A program made the position numbers and the translations under genes. From a virus: a stretch of DNA of 31,742 bases. This document shows, piece after piece, positions 21,099 to 28,841 of this stretch. The DNA is taken from IMG/VR virus record IMGVR_UViG_3300037070_000783, positions 1-31,742 of that record. One strand, written 5' to 3'. Within the stretch, counting starts at the first letter, position 1, and each line of letters begins with the position of its first letter. The notes below the pieces were generated by a model. The model did not search any database. It was given only the letters and a program-made list of their open reading frames with translations, and was not told the DNA's origin.

Positions 21099-21496
21099 GG
21101 CTTCTTGAAGTCCGCGAGCACCGTGCCGGTCAGGACTCTCCGCGCGGCTACGTCGCCGCCAGCATTCCGCCCGCGTTCCACCCACGGGTTGGCCGTGATG
21201 CCGCGGCTGGTGCCGCCGATGGGGAAATGCCGGTACCAGGTGCGCGGGCCGACTGATACGGCTGCCGCTTCGCCTGCCCGCTTCCGCATGGTGCGGACAC
21301 TCACGCTCCGGCGCGTGGCGCCGGTCGCCACCGGGGCGTTGGCCATGATGAACGGGCGCATGACTGCGGCGGCGGCACGGACCGCCTTGTTGAGGGTCAA
21401 GGTGGAACGGGGAGCGGTGCGCTTGCCCAGGTCGAGAATGACCTTCTCCTCGCCGGTGACGATGATGGTGAACGAGCCACTGGTGATAGGTGGCAT
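21095..21496 (-). CDS. HK97 gp10-like head-tail connector protein
   Basis: This is a 133-residue protein from ATG 21496 (TGATG overlap). FIMANAPVATGATRRSVSVR is the signature of the HK97 gp10 family (P-x-x-T-G-x-L/T-x-x-S), and helical AVRAAAAVMRPF precedes it. The C-terminus has NPWVERGRNAGGDV. These proteins join the neck to the tail. The longer frame to 22117 is a shadow. Confidence 0.82.
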   Translation of the reverse strand: MPPITSGSFTIIVTGEEKVILDLGKRTAPRSTLTLNKAVRAAAAVMRPFIMANAPVATGATRRSVSVRTMRKRAGEAAAVSVGPRTWYRHFPIGGTSRGITANPWVERGRNAGGDVAARRVLTGTVLADFKKP

Positions 21497-22353
21497 CAGG
21501 CGACCAGGACCGGGCCGTACTGCGCGATGGCCTGCTTGACGGACAGCGGCATACCCGCTCCGAAGATGGGCGTGCCGAACTGGTTGACGCCCACCGGCCC
21601 GCCGCCACCCGGCCCTTGCCGATACCACTCGCGCGCGAGGTCGAGCGTCGCCTTGCGGATCATGGCCGGCGGGGCTGCCCAGCCGAACACGCCGGTCAGG
21701 CGCACGGTGCCGTAGCCGGGTGCGAAGTAGGGCGTGCCCAGCCCGGTGAGCTGGACGGTGCCATAGGTTTCGGTGTCGGACTTGTCGCTCGGGTCCAGCA
21801 TCCAGGCGGTCGCGCCGAGGGCGGTGAAGGTGCCGCCGGTCTGGGTGGCAATCTCCACGGTGGTCAGGCTGACGATGCCGGCCCGCACTCGGAGGCGGCT
21901 GGTGCCGGTGCCGTCGAAGGTGCGAATCTCCGTACCGCTGACTTGCGGATGACGGTAGAAGTCGCGCCCGCATTGGGCGTCTAGGTAGCCGCTGGCATCC
22001 ACCAGCAGATCCGAGAGCAGATTGTCCTGCGAGGTGTTCGGCACGTTGACGTACTCGCGCAGCGCGTCGAGGGTGGCGTAGGCGGTCGACGCGCCCGCTT
22101 GGAACACGGGCGCCCAATCATCGAAGGCGGTGCCGCCGGTGTTGCCGATGCGGGTGCGGTAGTAGTGGCCGGTCGCGCCGGTGGCGTCGATGATCTCGTA
22201 CTGCGTCTGCCCGGCGATGAGCAGCGTGTTGCCAGTGGCATCGGTGAACAGGCCGGTGGCGCTGGTGTTATCCCGCGCCCAATACAGCTTCGCGCCGGCG
22301 CTGAACTCGGTGATCTTGTCGTCTGGGTTGTCGACGTTGACGCGGATGAGCAC
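21496..22353 (-). CDS. Head-tail adaptor, gp6-like, with extra N-terminal domain
   Basis: This is a 285-residue protein from GTG 22353. Residues about 95-285 resemble HK97 gp6-type adaptors: YATLDALREYVNVPNTSQDN, LLSDLLVDASGYLDAQCGRD, then a beta region and PAMIRKATLDLAREWYRQGP. The first 90 residues are an additional beta-rich domain (TEFSAGAKLYWARDNTSATG, GATGHYYRTRIGNT) not seen in a minimal gp6 and possibly exposed on the virion. It lies between the repeat protein and the gp10-like gene. Confidence 0.72.
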   Translation of the reverse strand: MLIRVNVDNPDDKITEFSAGAKLYWARDNTSATGLFTDATGNTLLIAGQTQYEIIDATGATGHYYRTRIGNTGGTAFDDWAPVFQAGASTAYATLDALREYVNVPNTSQDNLLSDLLVDASGYLDAQCGRDFYRHPQVSGTEIRTFDGTGTSRLRVRAGIVSLTTVEIATQTGGTFTALGATAWMLDPSDKSDTETYGTVQLTGLGTPYFAPGYGTVRLTGVFGWAAPPAMIRKATLDLAREWYRQGPGGGGPVGVNQFGTPIFGAGMPLSVKQAIAQYGPVLVA

Positions 22354-22354
22354 G

Positions 22355-24337
22355 CTACTTCACCTCTTTGATGTTCGACGAATCGCGCCCGCCCGCGCTC
22401 CCGCTGTTGCTCGTTGGGTCGGCGTCCCTGATGGTCGAACCCTTGCCATTCGCCGAGCCGCGCGAGGTGCCCGGCCCGACCGCCGCCAGCACGCGCGAGC
22501 CGGTGCCCTGGATCTCACGGATGAAGGCCGAGTTGGTGGCAATCACCATCAGGGCCGGGTTCACGGTGGGCGTCGGTGCGAAGGTGGCCAACGTCAGGCT
22601 GGCGTTGCCCGCGATGACCTTCAGCCCGAGCACCGGCGCGAAGGTGTTGGTCGCCAGGGTGGCGAAGCCCGGCGTGACCAGCTGGTGAGCGGTGACCGAG
22701 ACAGTCGCCGCGAAGGTGGCGGTCAGCAGCGCCTTGGTGGTGGGCGTGACCGTCTGGTGGTTGGTCACCGCCACGCTGGGTGCGAAGGTCGTCAGCGCCA
22801 GCGCGGCCGTGGTCGGGATGACCGTTAGCCCGGCCCCGCCGGTGACCAGCGGGACGAACGCGGTCAGCGTCAGGGTCGCGGTGGTCGGGGTGAGCGTCTG
22901 GTGCGCGGTGGCGCTGACGGTCGGCGCGAAGGCCGTCAGCGTCAGGGCCGTGGGTGCCGCCGCGTTGATGCGGTGGGCGATAGTCGCCGCGAAGGTCGCG
23001 GTCGCCAGCGTGGCCGTCGTCGGCGTGACGGTCTGGTTGTTGCTGACTGCGACGGTTGGCGAGAAGAAGCTTAGGTTGAGGCTGAAGCCCGGCCCCGGCA
23101 CGCGGCCCGGCGTGACCGTCTCGTTGAGGACCGGGATGAAGCGGGTCGTCGTCAGCGTGGCGGTGGTCGGTGTCACCACCTGGTTGGCGGTGGCCGTCAC
23201 CGTGGGGGCGAAGGTGGCCGTCACCAGGGTCGCGGTAGTCGGTACCAGCGTCAGCCCCGCACCGGCGGTGACGGTGGGTGCGAAGGTGGCGAGGGTCAGG
23301 CTCGCCGTCGTGGGGGTGACGAGCTGGTGGTTGGACGCCGTGACCACCGGCGCGAAGGTCGAGAGCACCAGGGCGGTCGGGCTGGCGGCGTTGATGCGGA
23401 GTCCGATGACCGGCGCGAACTTGGTCGTAACCAGGGCGGCGGTGGTCGGGGTGACGCTCTGGTGGTTGGTCGCCGTGACAGTGGGCGCCAGAGGCGACAG
23501 GACCAACGCTGTGGGCGCGGCGGCGTTGATACGTAGATTCGCCTGCGGAGCGAACCTGGTCGCCACCAGGGCCGTTGTGGTGGGCGTTACCAGTTGGTGG
23601 TTGCTGGCGGTGACGGTGCCGGCGAAGGTGGCCAGGACCAGCGCGGTGGTGGTCGGAGTGACGGTGATGCCAGCCGAGGCCACCGCCAGCTCCAGCGCGA
23701 AGCCGGTGCCGGTATGGGAGCCGGCCACCACGTCGACAACCAGATCCTCGCCGGCCTTGTACTCGGTGATGAGGAACGTGTTCGGGGTGAGGTAGGTCGT
23801 TTCCTGGATGCTGGTGAAGCCGGACCCCACCGACGGGTCGGTGTTGCCGGTGTGGATGCTACCCACCGTCATGTTGTTGGTCGGATCGGCGAAGGCGGCC
23901 AGCGTCGTGATCGACGGGTTGCTGGTGGCCGACCACGAACCCTGCACCAGTTGCACGATGCCGCCGAGGCCGTTGCTGGTGGCCGAGGCATTCGACCCCG
24001 AGACTTCGATGGCGTGGACGGTGCAGCCGGTCTGGTTGTCAGCGCCGAAGCCCACCGTCACCGCGCCCGCGCTGGCGCCGGTCCCGGTCCAGGCGTAATA
24101 CAGCGACAGCCGCCGGGTCGCGTCGGTGGCGTGCTGCGCGGTGGTGTGCAGGCTCCAGGTCAGGCTGTTGCCGGTGACGCTGGCGGGCGCGATGGCGTTG
24201 GAGCCGTCGCTGTTGTAGATGAACAGCAGGGCCAGCCGGTTGGCGGTCCAGGTGATGGAGCCGGTGGCGTAGGAGGCGACGTTGCTGGTACTGGCGAAGT
24301 TCCCGGCGCCCAGTTTCTCGGTGAGGGCGATGGCCAT
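22355..24337 (-). CDS. Large virion protein with tandem 24-residue repeats
   Basis: This is a 660-residue protein from ATG 24337 (TAATG overlap); the frame opens much further upstream but overlaps the beta-helix gene. Residues 1-223 form a beta-rich domain (SITWTANRLALLFIYNSDGS, TGCTVHAIEVSGSNA). Residues 224-596 hold about 16 tandem repeats of about 24 residues, consensus VTPTTAALxxTTFAPTVTAxNHQ. The last 60 residues are polar and Gly/Ser-rich. Repeats like this suggest a long fibrous array on the virion surface. It may be a capsid-attached fibre or tail fibre. Confidence 0.75.
   Translation of the reverse strand: MAIALTEKLGAGNFASTSNVASYATGSITWTANRLALLFIYNSDGSNAIAPASVTGNSLTWSLHTTAQHATDATRRLSLYYAWTGTGASAGAVTVGFGADNQTGCTVHAIEVSGSNASATSNGLGGIVQLVQGSWSATSNPSITTLAAFADPTNNMTVGSIHTGNTDPSVGSGFTSIQETTYLTPNTFLITEYKAGEDLVVDVVAGSHTGTGFALELAVASAGITVTPTTTALVLATFAGTVTASNHQLVTPTTTALVATRFAPQANLRINAAAPTALVLSPLAPTVTATNHQSVTPTTAALVTTKFAPVIGLRINAASPTALVLSTFAPVVTASNHQLVTPTTASLTLATFAPTVTAGAGLTLVPTTATLVTATFAPTVTATANQVVTPTTATLTTTRFIPVLNETVTPGRVPGPGFSLNLSFFSPTVAVSNNQTVTPTTATLATATFAATIAHRINAAAPTALTLTAFAPTVSATAHQTLTPTTATLTLTAFVPLVTGGAGLTVIPTTAALALTTFAPSVAVTNHQTVTPTTKALLTATFAATVSVTAHQLVTPGFATLATNTFAPVLGLKVIAGNASLTLATFAPTPTVNPALMVIATNSAFIREIQGTGSRVLAAVGPGTSRGSANGKGSTIRDADPTSNSGSAGGRDSSNIKEVK
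22550..23668. repeat. DNA encoding about 16 tandem protein repeats
   Basis: Bases coding for residues 224-596 of the large virion protein contain roughly 70-base imperfect repeats, each with the coded core PTTAALxxTTFAPTV. Alternate units end in the peptide RINAA or in TASNHQ, suggesting two interleaved unit types. The copies are well diverged at the DNA level, so this is an old repeat family and not an assembly artefact or CRISPR. Confidence 0.75.
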
Positions 24338-26061
24338 TAGATCGGGGCGGGGTAGGTCGGGTTGGGTGCCGCGAAGTCGATGCCGTTGTAGAACTGCCCG
24401 GTCCCGTTGGCCGCGTCGTCCTTCATGGTCTGGTCCACCGTGTCGACCTGCGCCGGCCCAGCGTTGGCGATGACCGCCGCCTTGAGGGTGGCGTCCATGG
24501 TGCCGATGGTGACGGTGCTCTGGGCGTTGGGGGTGGCCCGTTCCTCGGCCGTCCCGACGTGGTCGCCGGTCGGCGTGAAGGCGGTGGTGCCGTTCTGGTT
24601 GCGGAACACGTTGGACGCGAACGGGAAGTGGACGCTGTTGGCGAAGGTCGCGTAGTTGGGGTCGTCCTCCCACACCCGGCTGGTGGTGGTGTTGGTGCCC
24701 TTCTGATACCAGTTCTGCAAGATGTTGATGGAGCGCGGGTTGCCGTGCCCGACCTGGCTGCCCCAGTTGTAGATGACGTTGTTGTAGAACTCCACCAGGC
24801 TGGCCCGCTCGGCTTTCACGTTCCGCTCGAAGTTGTGCAGGATGACGTTGCGGTAGAAGGTGATGCGGTCGCCGTGCTCGGTGGCCTCGTTGGCCTCGTT
24901 GTTGGCCGGGACGCTGATGTTGTTGCCCAGCCCCTTGGGGTTGTCCGGCTTGTTGGACTGCCGCAGGCCCGCCCCGATGATGCAGTGCTGGACCGTGACG
25001 TAGGTAACGTGGTTCAGCAGGGCGATGCACATATCCAGCGACCACAGCAGCGAGCAGTGGTCGAGCACGAAGCCCGACATCACGCCGCCCGAGCCGGGGT
25101 TGATGGTCATGGAGTCCTGGTCGTTCGGCCCGCCGTGCTGGTCGCCGCAGCGGAGCCGCATGTTGGTGATGATGACGTTGTCGCACTTGAACTGAACGTC
25201 ATACGTCCGCAGGCTGCCGCCGTAGTTGGAGCCGTCGATGGTCAGGTCGCCAGCGTCCACGTTGAACGAATCGGAGGCGGCGTTGAAGTTGATGCCACCG
25301 ATGGGCCGCACGATGCGCGGGCCAGTCGTACCGCCCACCGCGTCGGCGAACTCGGCCCAGGTGGTGGGCTGCAGGATGGTGCCGCCCGTGCCGCCAGTGA
25401 CAGGAGTGGGGCGGTTGCCGGCCCAGCCCACGATGCTGAAGTCGCCCGGCCCCGGTGCCACGCCAGCGGTGGTGAACGTCCAGCTGTACGGCACGGCCAG
25501 CGCGGTGCCGGCGGTGTTGGTGATGGCGGTGGATAGGGTGATGGTGTACTCGGTGCCATCGGCCAGATCGGCGTCGGGGTTCAGCGTGGCTACCTTGGTA
25601 GGCGCGTCGTAACTGACCACGCACGCCACCGACGGGCTGATGGTCATGGTCGCGCCGGTGATGGTGGCGGGGTCCATGTCCATGTCGAAGGTGGCCTTGG
25701 CATTGACGGTCACCACCTTGCCCGTGCTGCCGGGGATGGGCGTGGCCGCGATGACCTGCGGCGGGGTGGGCGGCGGGGGTGGTTCCTCGGGGATGATGAC
25801 CGCCACCGGCGCTTCCTGCACGACCGAGGTCTTGGTGGCGAGGGTCAGCCCGTTGGCCCGGATTGACACCGTGACGGTGCCGAGCTCGCGGGCCAGCAGG
25901 TTCTTGGAACCGGCGCCCTGCACCGGGTAGCTGACCGTGCCCGAAGGCCAGGCCACCACCAGGCGCCGAACGGCTGTCCCGGTCCAGGCAATGAGCAGGC
26001 CGGTTCCCAGTTCGACCGGGGTTTCGACCTGGAGCGTCGGCGTGGTCTTGGGCCGCGCCAT
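24337..26061 (-). CDS. Pectate-lyase-like beta-helix virion protein
   Basis: This is a 574-residue protein from ATG 26061 (TGATG overlap). Residues about 1-90 are a beta domain with a proline linker (EEPPPPPTPP). Residues about 105-205 are a Big_5-like Ig fold (IPGSTGKVVTVNAKATFDMD, TEYTITLSTAITN). Residues about 230-510 form a right-handed beta-helix (GGTILQPTTWAEFADAV, DLTIDGSNYGGSL, VIITNMRLRCGDQHG, DHCSLLWSLDMC, VEFYNNVIYNWGS), matching pectate-lyase-like proteins. It could depolymerise a host glycan or only bind it. The position next to capsid genes is unusual for a tail spike. Confidence 0.75.
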   Translation of the reverse strand: MARPKTTPTLQVETPVELGTGLLIAWTGTAVRRLVVAWPSGTVSYPVQGAGSKNLLARELGTVTVSIRANGLTLATKTSVVQEAPVAVIIPEEPPPPPTPPQVIAATPIPGSTGKVVTVNAKATFDMDMDPATITGATMTISPSVACVVSYDAPTKVATLNPDADLADGTEYTITLSTAITNTAGTALAVPYSWTFTTAGVAPGPGDFSIVGWAGNRPTPVTGGTGGTILQPTTWAEFADAVGGTTGPRIVRPIGGINFNAASDSFNVDAGDLTIDGSNYGGSLRTYDVQFKCDNVIITNMRLRCGDQHGGPNDQDSMTINPGSGGVMSGFVLDHCSLLWSLDMCIALLNHVTYVTVQHCIIGAGLRQSNKPDNPKGLGNNISVPANNEANEATEHGDRITFYRNVILHNFERNVKAERASLVEFYNNVIYNWGSQVGHGNPRSINILQNWYQKGTNTTTSRVWEDDPNYATFANSVHFPFASNVFRNQNGTTAFTPTGDHVGTAEERATPNAQSTVTIGTMDATLKAAVIANAGPAQVDTVDQTMKDDAANGTGQFYNGIDFAAPNPTYPAPI

Positions 26062-26483
26062 CAGGCGAGAGTGAAAACGCCGCTCGCGTGAATGGCGACC
26101 GTGAGCGTGTTGCCGGTCGTCGCCGTCACGTCAGCGGGTGTCGAGTCCAGCAGGCAATAGCACAGCACGTCGCCGCTCACTTCGTAGATGACAGCGAAGC
26201 GGGCCACGATGCTGCCGCCCGAGGCGGTCCACACCGGGTCAGTGGCGATGTCCACCGTGATGGTGGTGGTACCCGCGAAGGTGATGTCTACGGCGATGCC
26301 GCCAGTGGTGTAGCCGTTCGCGTTGGCGTGCTCGTTGGTGACGCCGGCATAGGTGGTTGACGTGGCACTGATGTTGGACGTGCTGAGGAACAGCGCCATC
26401 TTGTAGGAGTCGGCGTCGAGGAACTGCCCATTGAGCAGCTTCTGACGGACGCCGTTCGGGAAGGACCATGCGCCGGCGGCCAT
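26061..26483 (-). CDS. Small virion protein
   Basis: This is a 140-residue protein with GGAG about 8 bases before the ATG. It starts MAAGAWSFPNGVRQKLLNGQ, then FLDADSYKMALFLSTSNISA. Later it contains VARFAVIYEVSGDVLCYCLL. This style (N-G-x-x-x-x-L-D/N-G, then S-Y-K-x-A-L-F) is common in small phage structural proteins near head genes. The protein is beta-rich and probably a decoration or joining protein. Confidence 0.7.
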   Translation of the reverse strand: MAAGAWSFPNGVRQKLLNGQFLDADSYKMALFLSTSNISATSTTYAGVTNEHANANGYTTGGIAVDITFAGTTTITVDIATDPVWTASGGSIVARFAVIYEVSGDVLCYCLLDSTPADVTATTGNTLTVAIHASGVFTLA

Positions 26484-26486
26484 CGG

Positions 26487-26735
26487 TTACTCCTTGCCCT
26501 TGAGGGCTGCGTTGGACAGGGCCTTGCGCTCGGGTTCGGCCTTGGCCTTGGGTTCCGCCTTGGCCTTCTCGGCGGGCGCCGGGCGCTTGAGCGTGATGGG
26601 GCCGAAGAACTGCGGCCACTTCTTGGCAGCGGGGTCGTTGGCGGCGAATAGGTCACCCTTGCGGGCTTCCACAATCTGGCCGTCGCACTCGCCGCTGAAG
26701 TTCTCCAGGGCTTGGATGATGTTGGGGTCGGCCAT
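26487..26735 (-). CDS. Small lysine-rich protein after the capsid gene
   Basis: This is an 82-residue protein with AGGAG about 8 bases before ATG 26735. The N-terminal half (MADPNIIQALENFSGECDGQ) may be a small beta fold. The C-terminal half alternates Ala, Lys, Glu and Pro (PAEKAKAEPKAKAEPERK), an extended charged tail. It lies downstream of the capsid terminator, perhaps to lower its expression relative to capsid. It may be a head decoration protein. Confidence 0.68.
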   Translation of the reverse strand: MADPNIIQALENFSGECDGQIVEARKGDLFAANDPAAKKWPQFFGPITLKRPAPAEKAKAEPKAKAEPERKALSNAALKGKE

Positions 26736-26750
26736 CGGGTGACTCCTATG

Positions 26751-26785
26751 AGGAAAGGGCGGCGGCGAGGGAACCGCCGCCGCCC
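26751..26785 (-). terminator. Hairpin terminator/attenuator after the capsid gene
   Basis: On the minus strand GGGCGGCGGCG (26785-26775), loop GTTCCCT, and CGCCGCCGCCC (26767-26757) form a perfect 11 bp stem followed by TTTCCTC. It lies 11 bases past the capsid stop. The T run is short, so it probably terminates only part of the transcripts, raising capsid mRNA over downstream genes. Confidence 0.7.
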
Positions 26786-26795
26786 CCTGGGGAAA

Positions 26796-28841
26796 CTACA
26801 GGATCGCGGCCTGTCGGCCACCGTCCGGGTTGATGACGCGGGCGGTGTTGCGCCAGAAGGCCATGACGCCGCGCTGCCCAGTCGGGAAGCCGGTCGTGGC
26901 GTCGAACATGTTGGGGATGACTTCGACCGACATGCCCAGCCGGTCGACGACCAGGTACGACTCGGGGTTCAGCAGCACGCCGAAGGTCGAGTCGGCGACG
27001 GTCGTGGTGAACGTCATCGACGGGCACTCGTAGACGGGGTAGCCGAGCAGCCGGAGGCCGGTGTTGCCACCGGGGTTGAGCTGCGGCGTCCCGACTGACG
27101 GGTAGTTAGTGCCGTTGAACAGCTGGCCTCCAACCGTCTCAAGGCCCTGGATGTACTGGATCGCGGCCCGCGACAGCAGCCACACCGCGTTGAAGCGGTG
27201 ACGGATCGGCAGCGCGTTGGCGACGTTGCGGATGTCCTGGATGACGAGCACGACCGTGGTGGCCGTGTCGACGCGGGTGAACACGTCCTTGAGGCCGGTC
27301 CCCTGCGGGAACACCGTCGCACCCGTGCCGAGCGTGAACTGGTTCTCCTCGTAGGTGTCCTTGGCCTCGGCGAACAGGCGGGACAGTTCCGAACCGAGGT
27401 CGGCCCGGTCCTGCATGATCTCGTAGGAGACGGTGGCGAAGCCCTGCGCGCGCTTCACGATCAGCTCCGGCTGGGCGAGCGTCGGCGCGCCCTCGGTGGT
27501 GGCCGCCGCTTCCAGCGCGTAGGCCACCGTCACCGCCGTGGACGTGACGCCACGCCAGGTATCGGTACCGGTGATCGTCTCGACGCGGGCCGCACCAGCG
27601 CGGTACGGGTTGATCGAAGTCCACGCGCCGATGTTGATGAAAGTCGGGTCGAACGCGAACGGCACGGCGAAGCCGCCGGTCGCATCCACGCCCACCGCCA
27701 TGGCGGCGCGCTCAAGGGCCAGGTCTTCCTCGGCCGTCAGGTTGCGGCCGCGGACGTACTGGCTGAAGGCCCGCTTGTAGAGCGGCGAGCCGGTGGCCAG
27801 CACGCGGCTGGAGATCTCCTTGTCGTCGGAGTCGTGGGTTTCGATCAGGTCCACGATGTGGTTCTTGACCGCCGGCTTGTCGGCCACGTCCGGCAGGTGG
27901 GTGATCTCGACCGCGCGCAGCGCGTTGTCGCGCACCTTCATGCCGTACTCGTCGCGCGAGCGCGACACGCGGCGGATGGCGTCGAGGTCGTAGATGTCGG
28001 CCTCGCTGGGCCGGCTGATGACGGCCGGCGCACTGTCGACCTTGCCTTCCTTGGCGAGCGTGCCGAGGAAGTCTTGTCGCTGCTTCCAGGCTGACTGGTC
28101 GGCGCGGTGCTTGGCCAGCTCGGCCTTGTCGGCCTCGAAGTGGCCTTCGGCCTCGGGCGGCATGACACCGGGGAACTCGGTCGCCTGACGGGTCAGGCTC
28201 TCTTCGAGTTCGTTTATCCGGTTCAGCCGATCCTCCGGGTTGGTGAACTGCTTCTCTTCGGTTGCCACTGGTGTACTCCTCTGAGCGACGGGCTCGTCAA
28301 CTGGCACCGCCGCTGGCGGTGGTGATTCGGGTTCCGCCCGGACGGCGGTGACTTGGGCGCCGGGATAGGCGCCGCGTTCTAGGACCGCCACGCGGCGGAT
28401 GTCGATGGCCGTGCGCTCGATGACGCCCTCGGGCGTCCGACGCTCACTGACCGGCATAAAGCTCGCCGACATGCTGGTCAGCACGCCGTCACGCGCGAGT
28501 TCGTACAGCTCGTCACCGGCTGCCGTGCGGGTGACCTTGAAGGCCATCAGGTGGCCGGCGTCGGTGACTTCGGAACTGATGCCACGGCCGACCAGCTTGC
28601 CGTCATGCTCGCTGGACTCCAGCTTGACCTGCGACGGGTCCAAGCCATCGGTGGCCCCGCGCAGGATTGACTCGCGGTAGGGTCGGCCGAGCACCCCGTG
28701 CGCGTCCCGGTCGGCCACTTCCTGCACCGCCCCGAAGGGGATGACCAGGCCTTCGATGATGCGGTCATCATCGCTGCCTTCGGTTGCGGCCCGAACGTGC
28801 AGCTCGGCCATGAAGTCGCGTCGCAGAAGTGGGTTGCTCAT
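26796..28841 (-). CDS. Fused prohead protease and HK97-type major capsid protein
   Basis: This is a 681-residue protein from ATG 28841 (ATGA overlap with portal). Residues about 1-170 are an HK97-family (U35) protease with SSEHDGKLVGRG (H79) and LTSMSASFMPV (serine at 123-127). Residues about 190-370 are a charged helical segment like the HK97 delta scaffold. From about 385 the HK97 capsid fold begins: VDATGGFAVPFAF, TWRGVTSTAVTVAYALEAAA, GFATVSYEIMQDRADLGSEL. The fusion would supply protease, scaffold and shell in one chain, with self-cleavage on maturation. Confidence 0.9.
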   Translation of the reverse strand: MSNPLLRRDFMAELHVRAATEGSDDDRIIEGLVIPFGAVQEVADRDAHGVLGRPYRESILRGATDGLDPSQVKLESSEHDGKLVGRGISSEVTDAGHLMAFKVTRTAAGDELYELARDGVLTSMSASFMPVSERRTPEGVIERTAIDIRRVAVLERGAYPGAQVTAVRAEPESPPPAAVPVDEPVAQRSTPVATEEKQFTNPEDRLNRINELEESLTRQATEFPGVMPPEAEGHFEADKAELAKHRADQSAWKQRQDFLGTLAKEGKVDSAPAVISRPSEADIYDLDAIRRVSRSRDEYGMKVRDNALRAVEITHLPDVADKPAVKNHIVDLIETHDSDDKEISSRVLATGSPLYKRAFSQYVRGRNLTAEEDLALERAAMAVGVDATGGFAVPFAFDPTFINIGAWTSINPYRAGAARVETITGTDTWRGVTSTAVTVAYALEAAATTEGAPTLAQPELIVKRAQGFATVSYEIMQDRADLGSELSRLFAEAKDTYEENQFTLGTGATVFPQGTGLKDVFTRVDTATTVVLVIQDIRNVANALPIRHRFNAVWLLSRAAIQYIQGLETVGGQLFNGTNYPSVGTPQLNPGGNTGLRLLGYPVYECPSMTFTTTVADSTFGVLLNPESYLVVDRLGMSVEVIPNMFDATTGFPTGQRGVMAFWRNTARVINPDGGRQAAIL

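Noticed and set aside
22550-23668. CRISPR-like array
   Set aside because: The repeats are in-frame coding units of about 70 bases with diverged DNA and no unique spacers.
22692-23795. Long plus-strand ORF of 367 codons
   Set aside because: It is antisense to the tandem-repeat virion protein and repeats with the same period. It is a shadow of the Thr/Val/Ala-rich coding strand.
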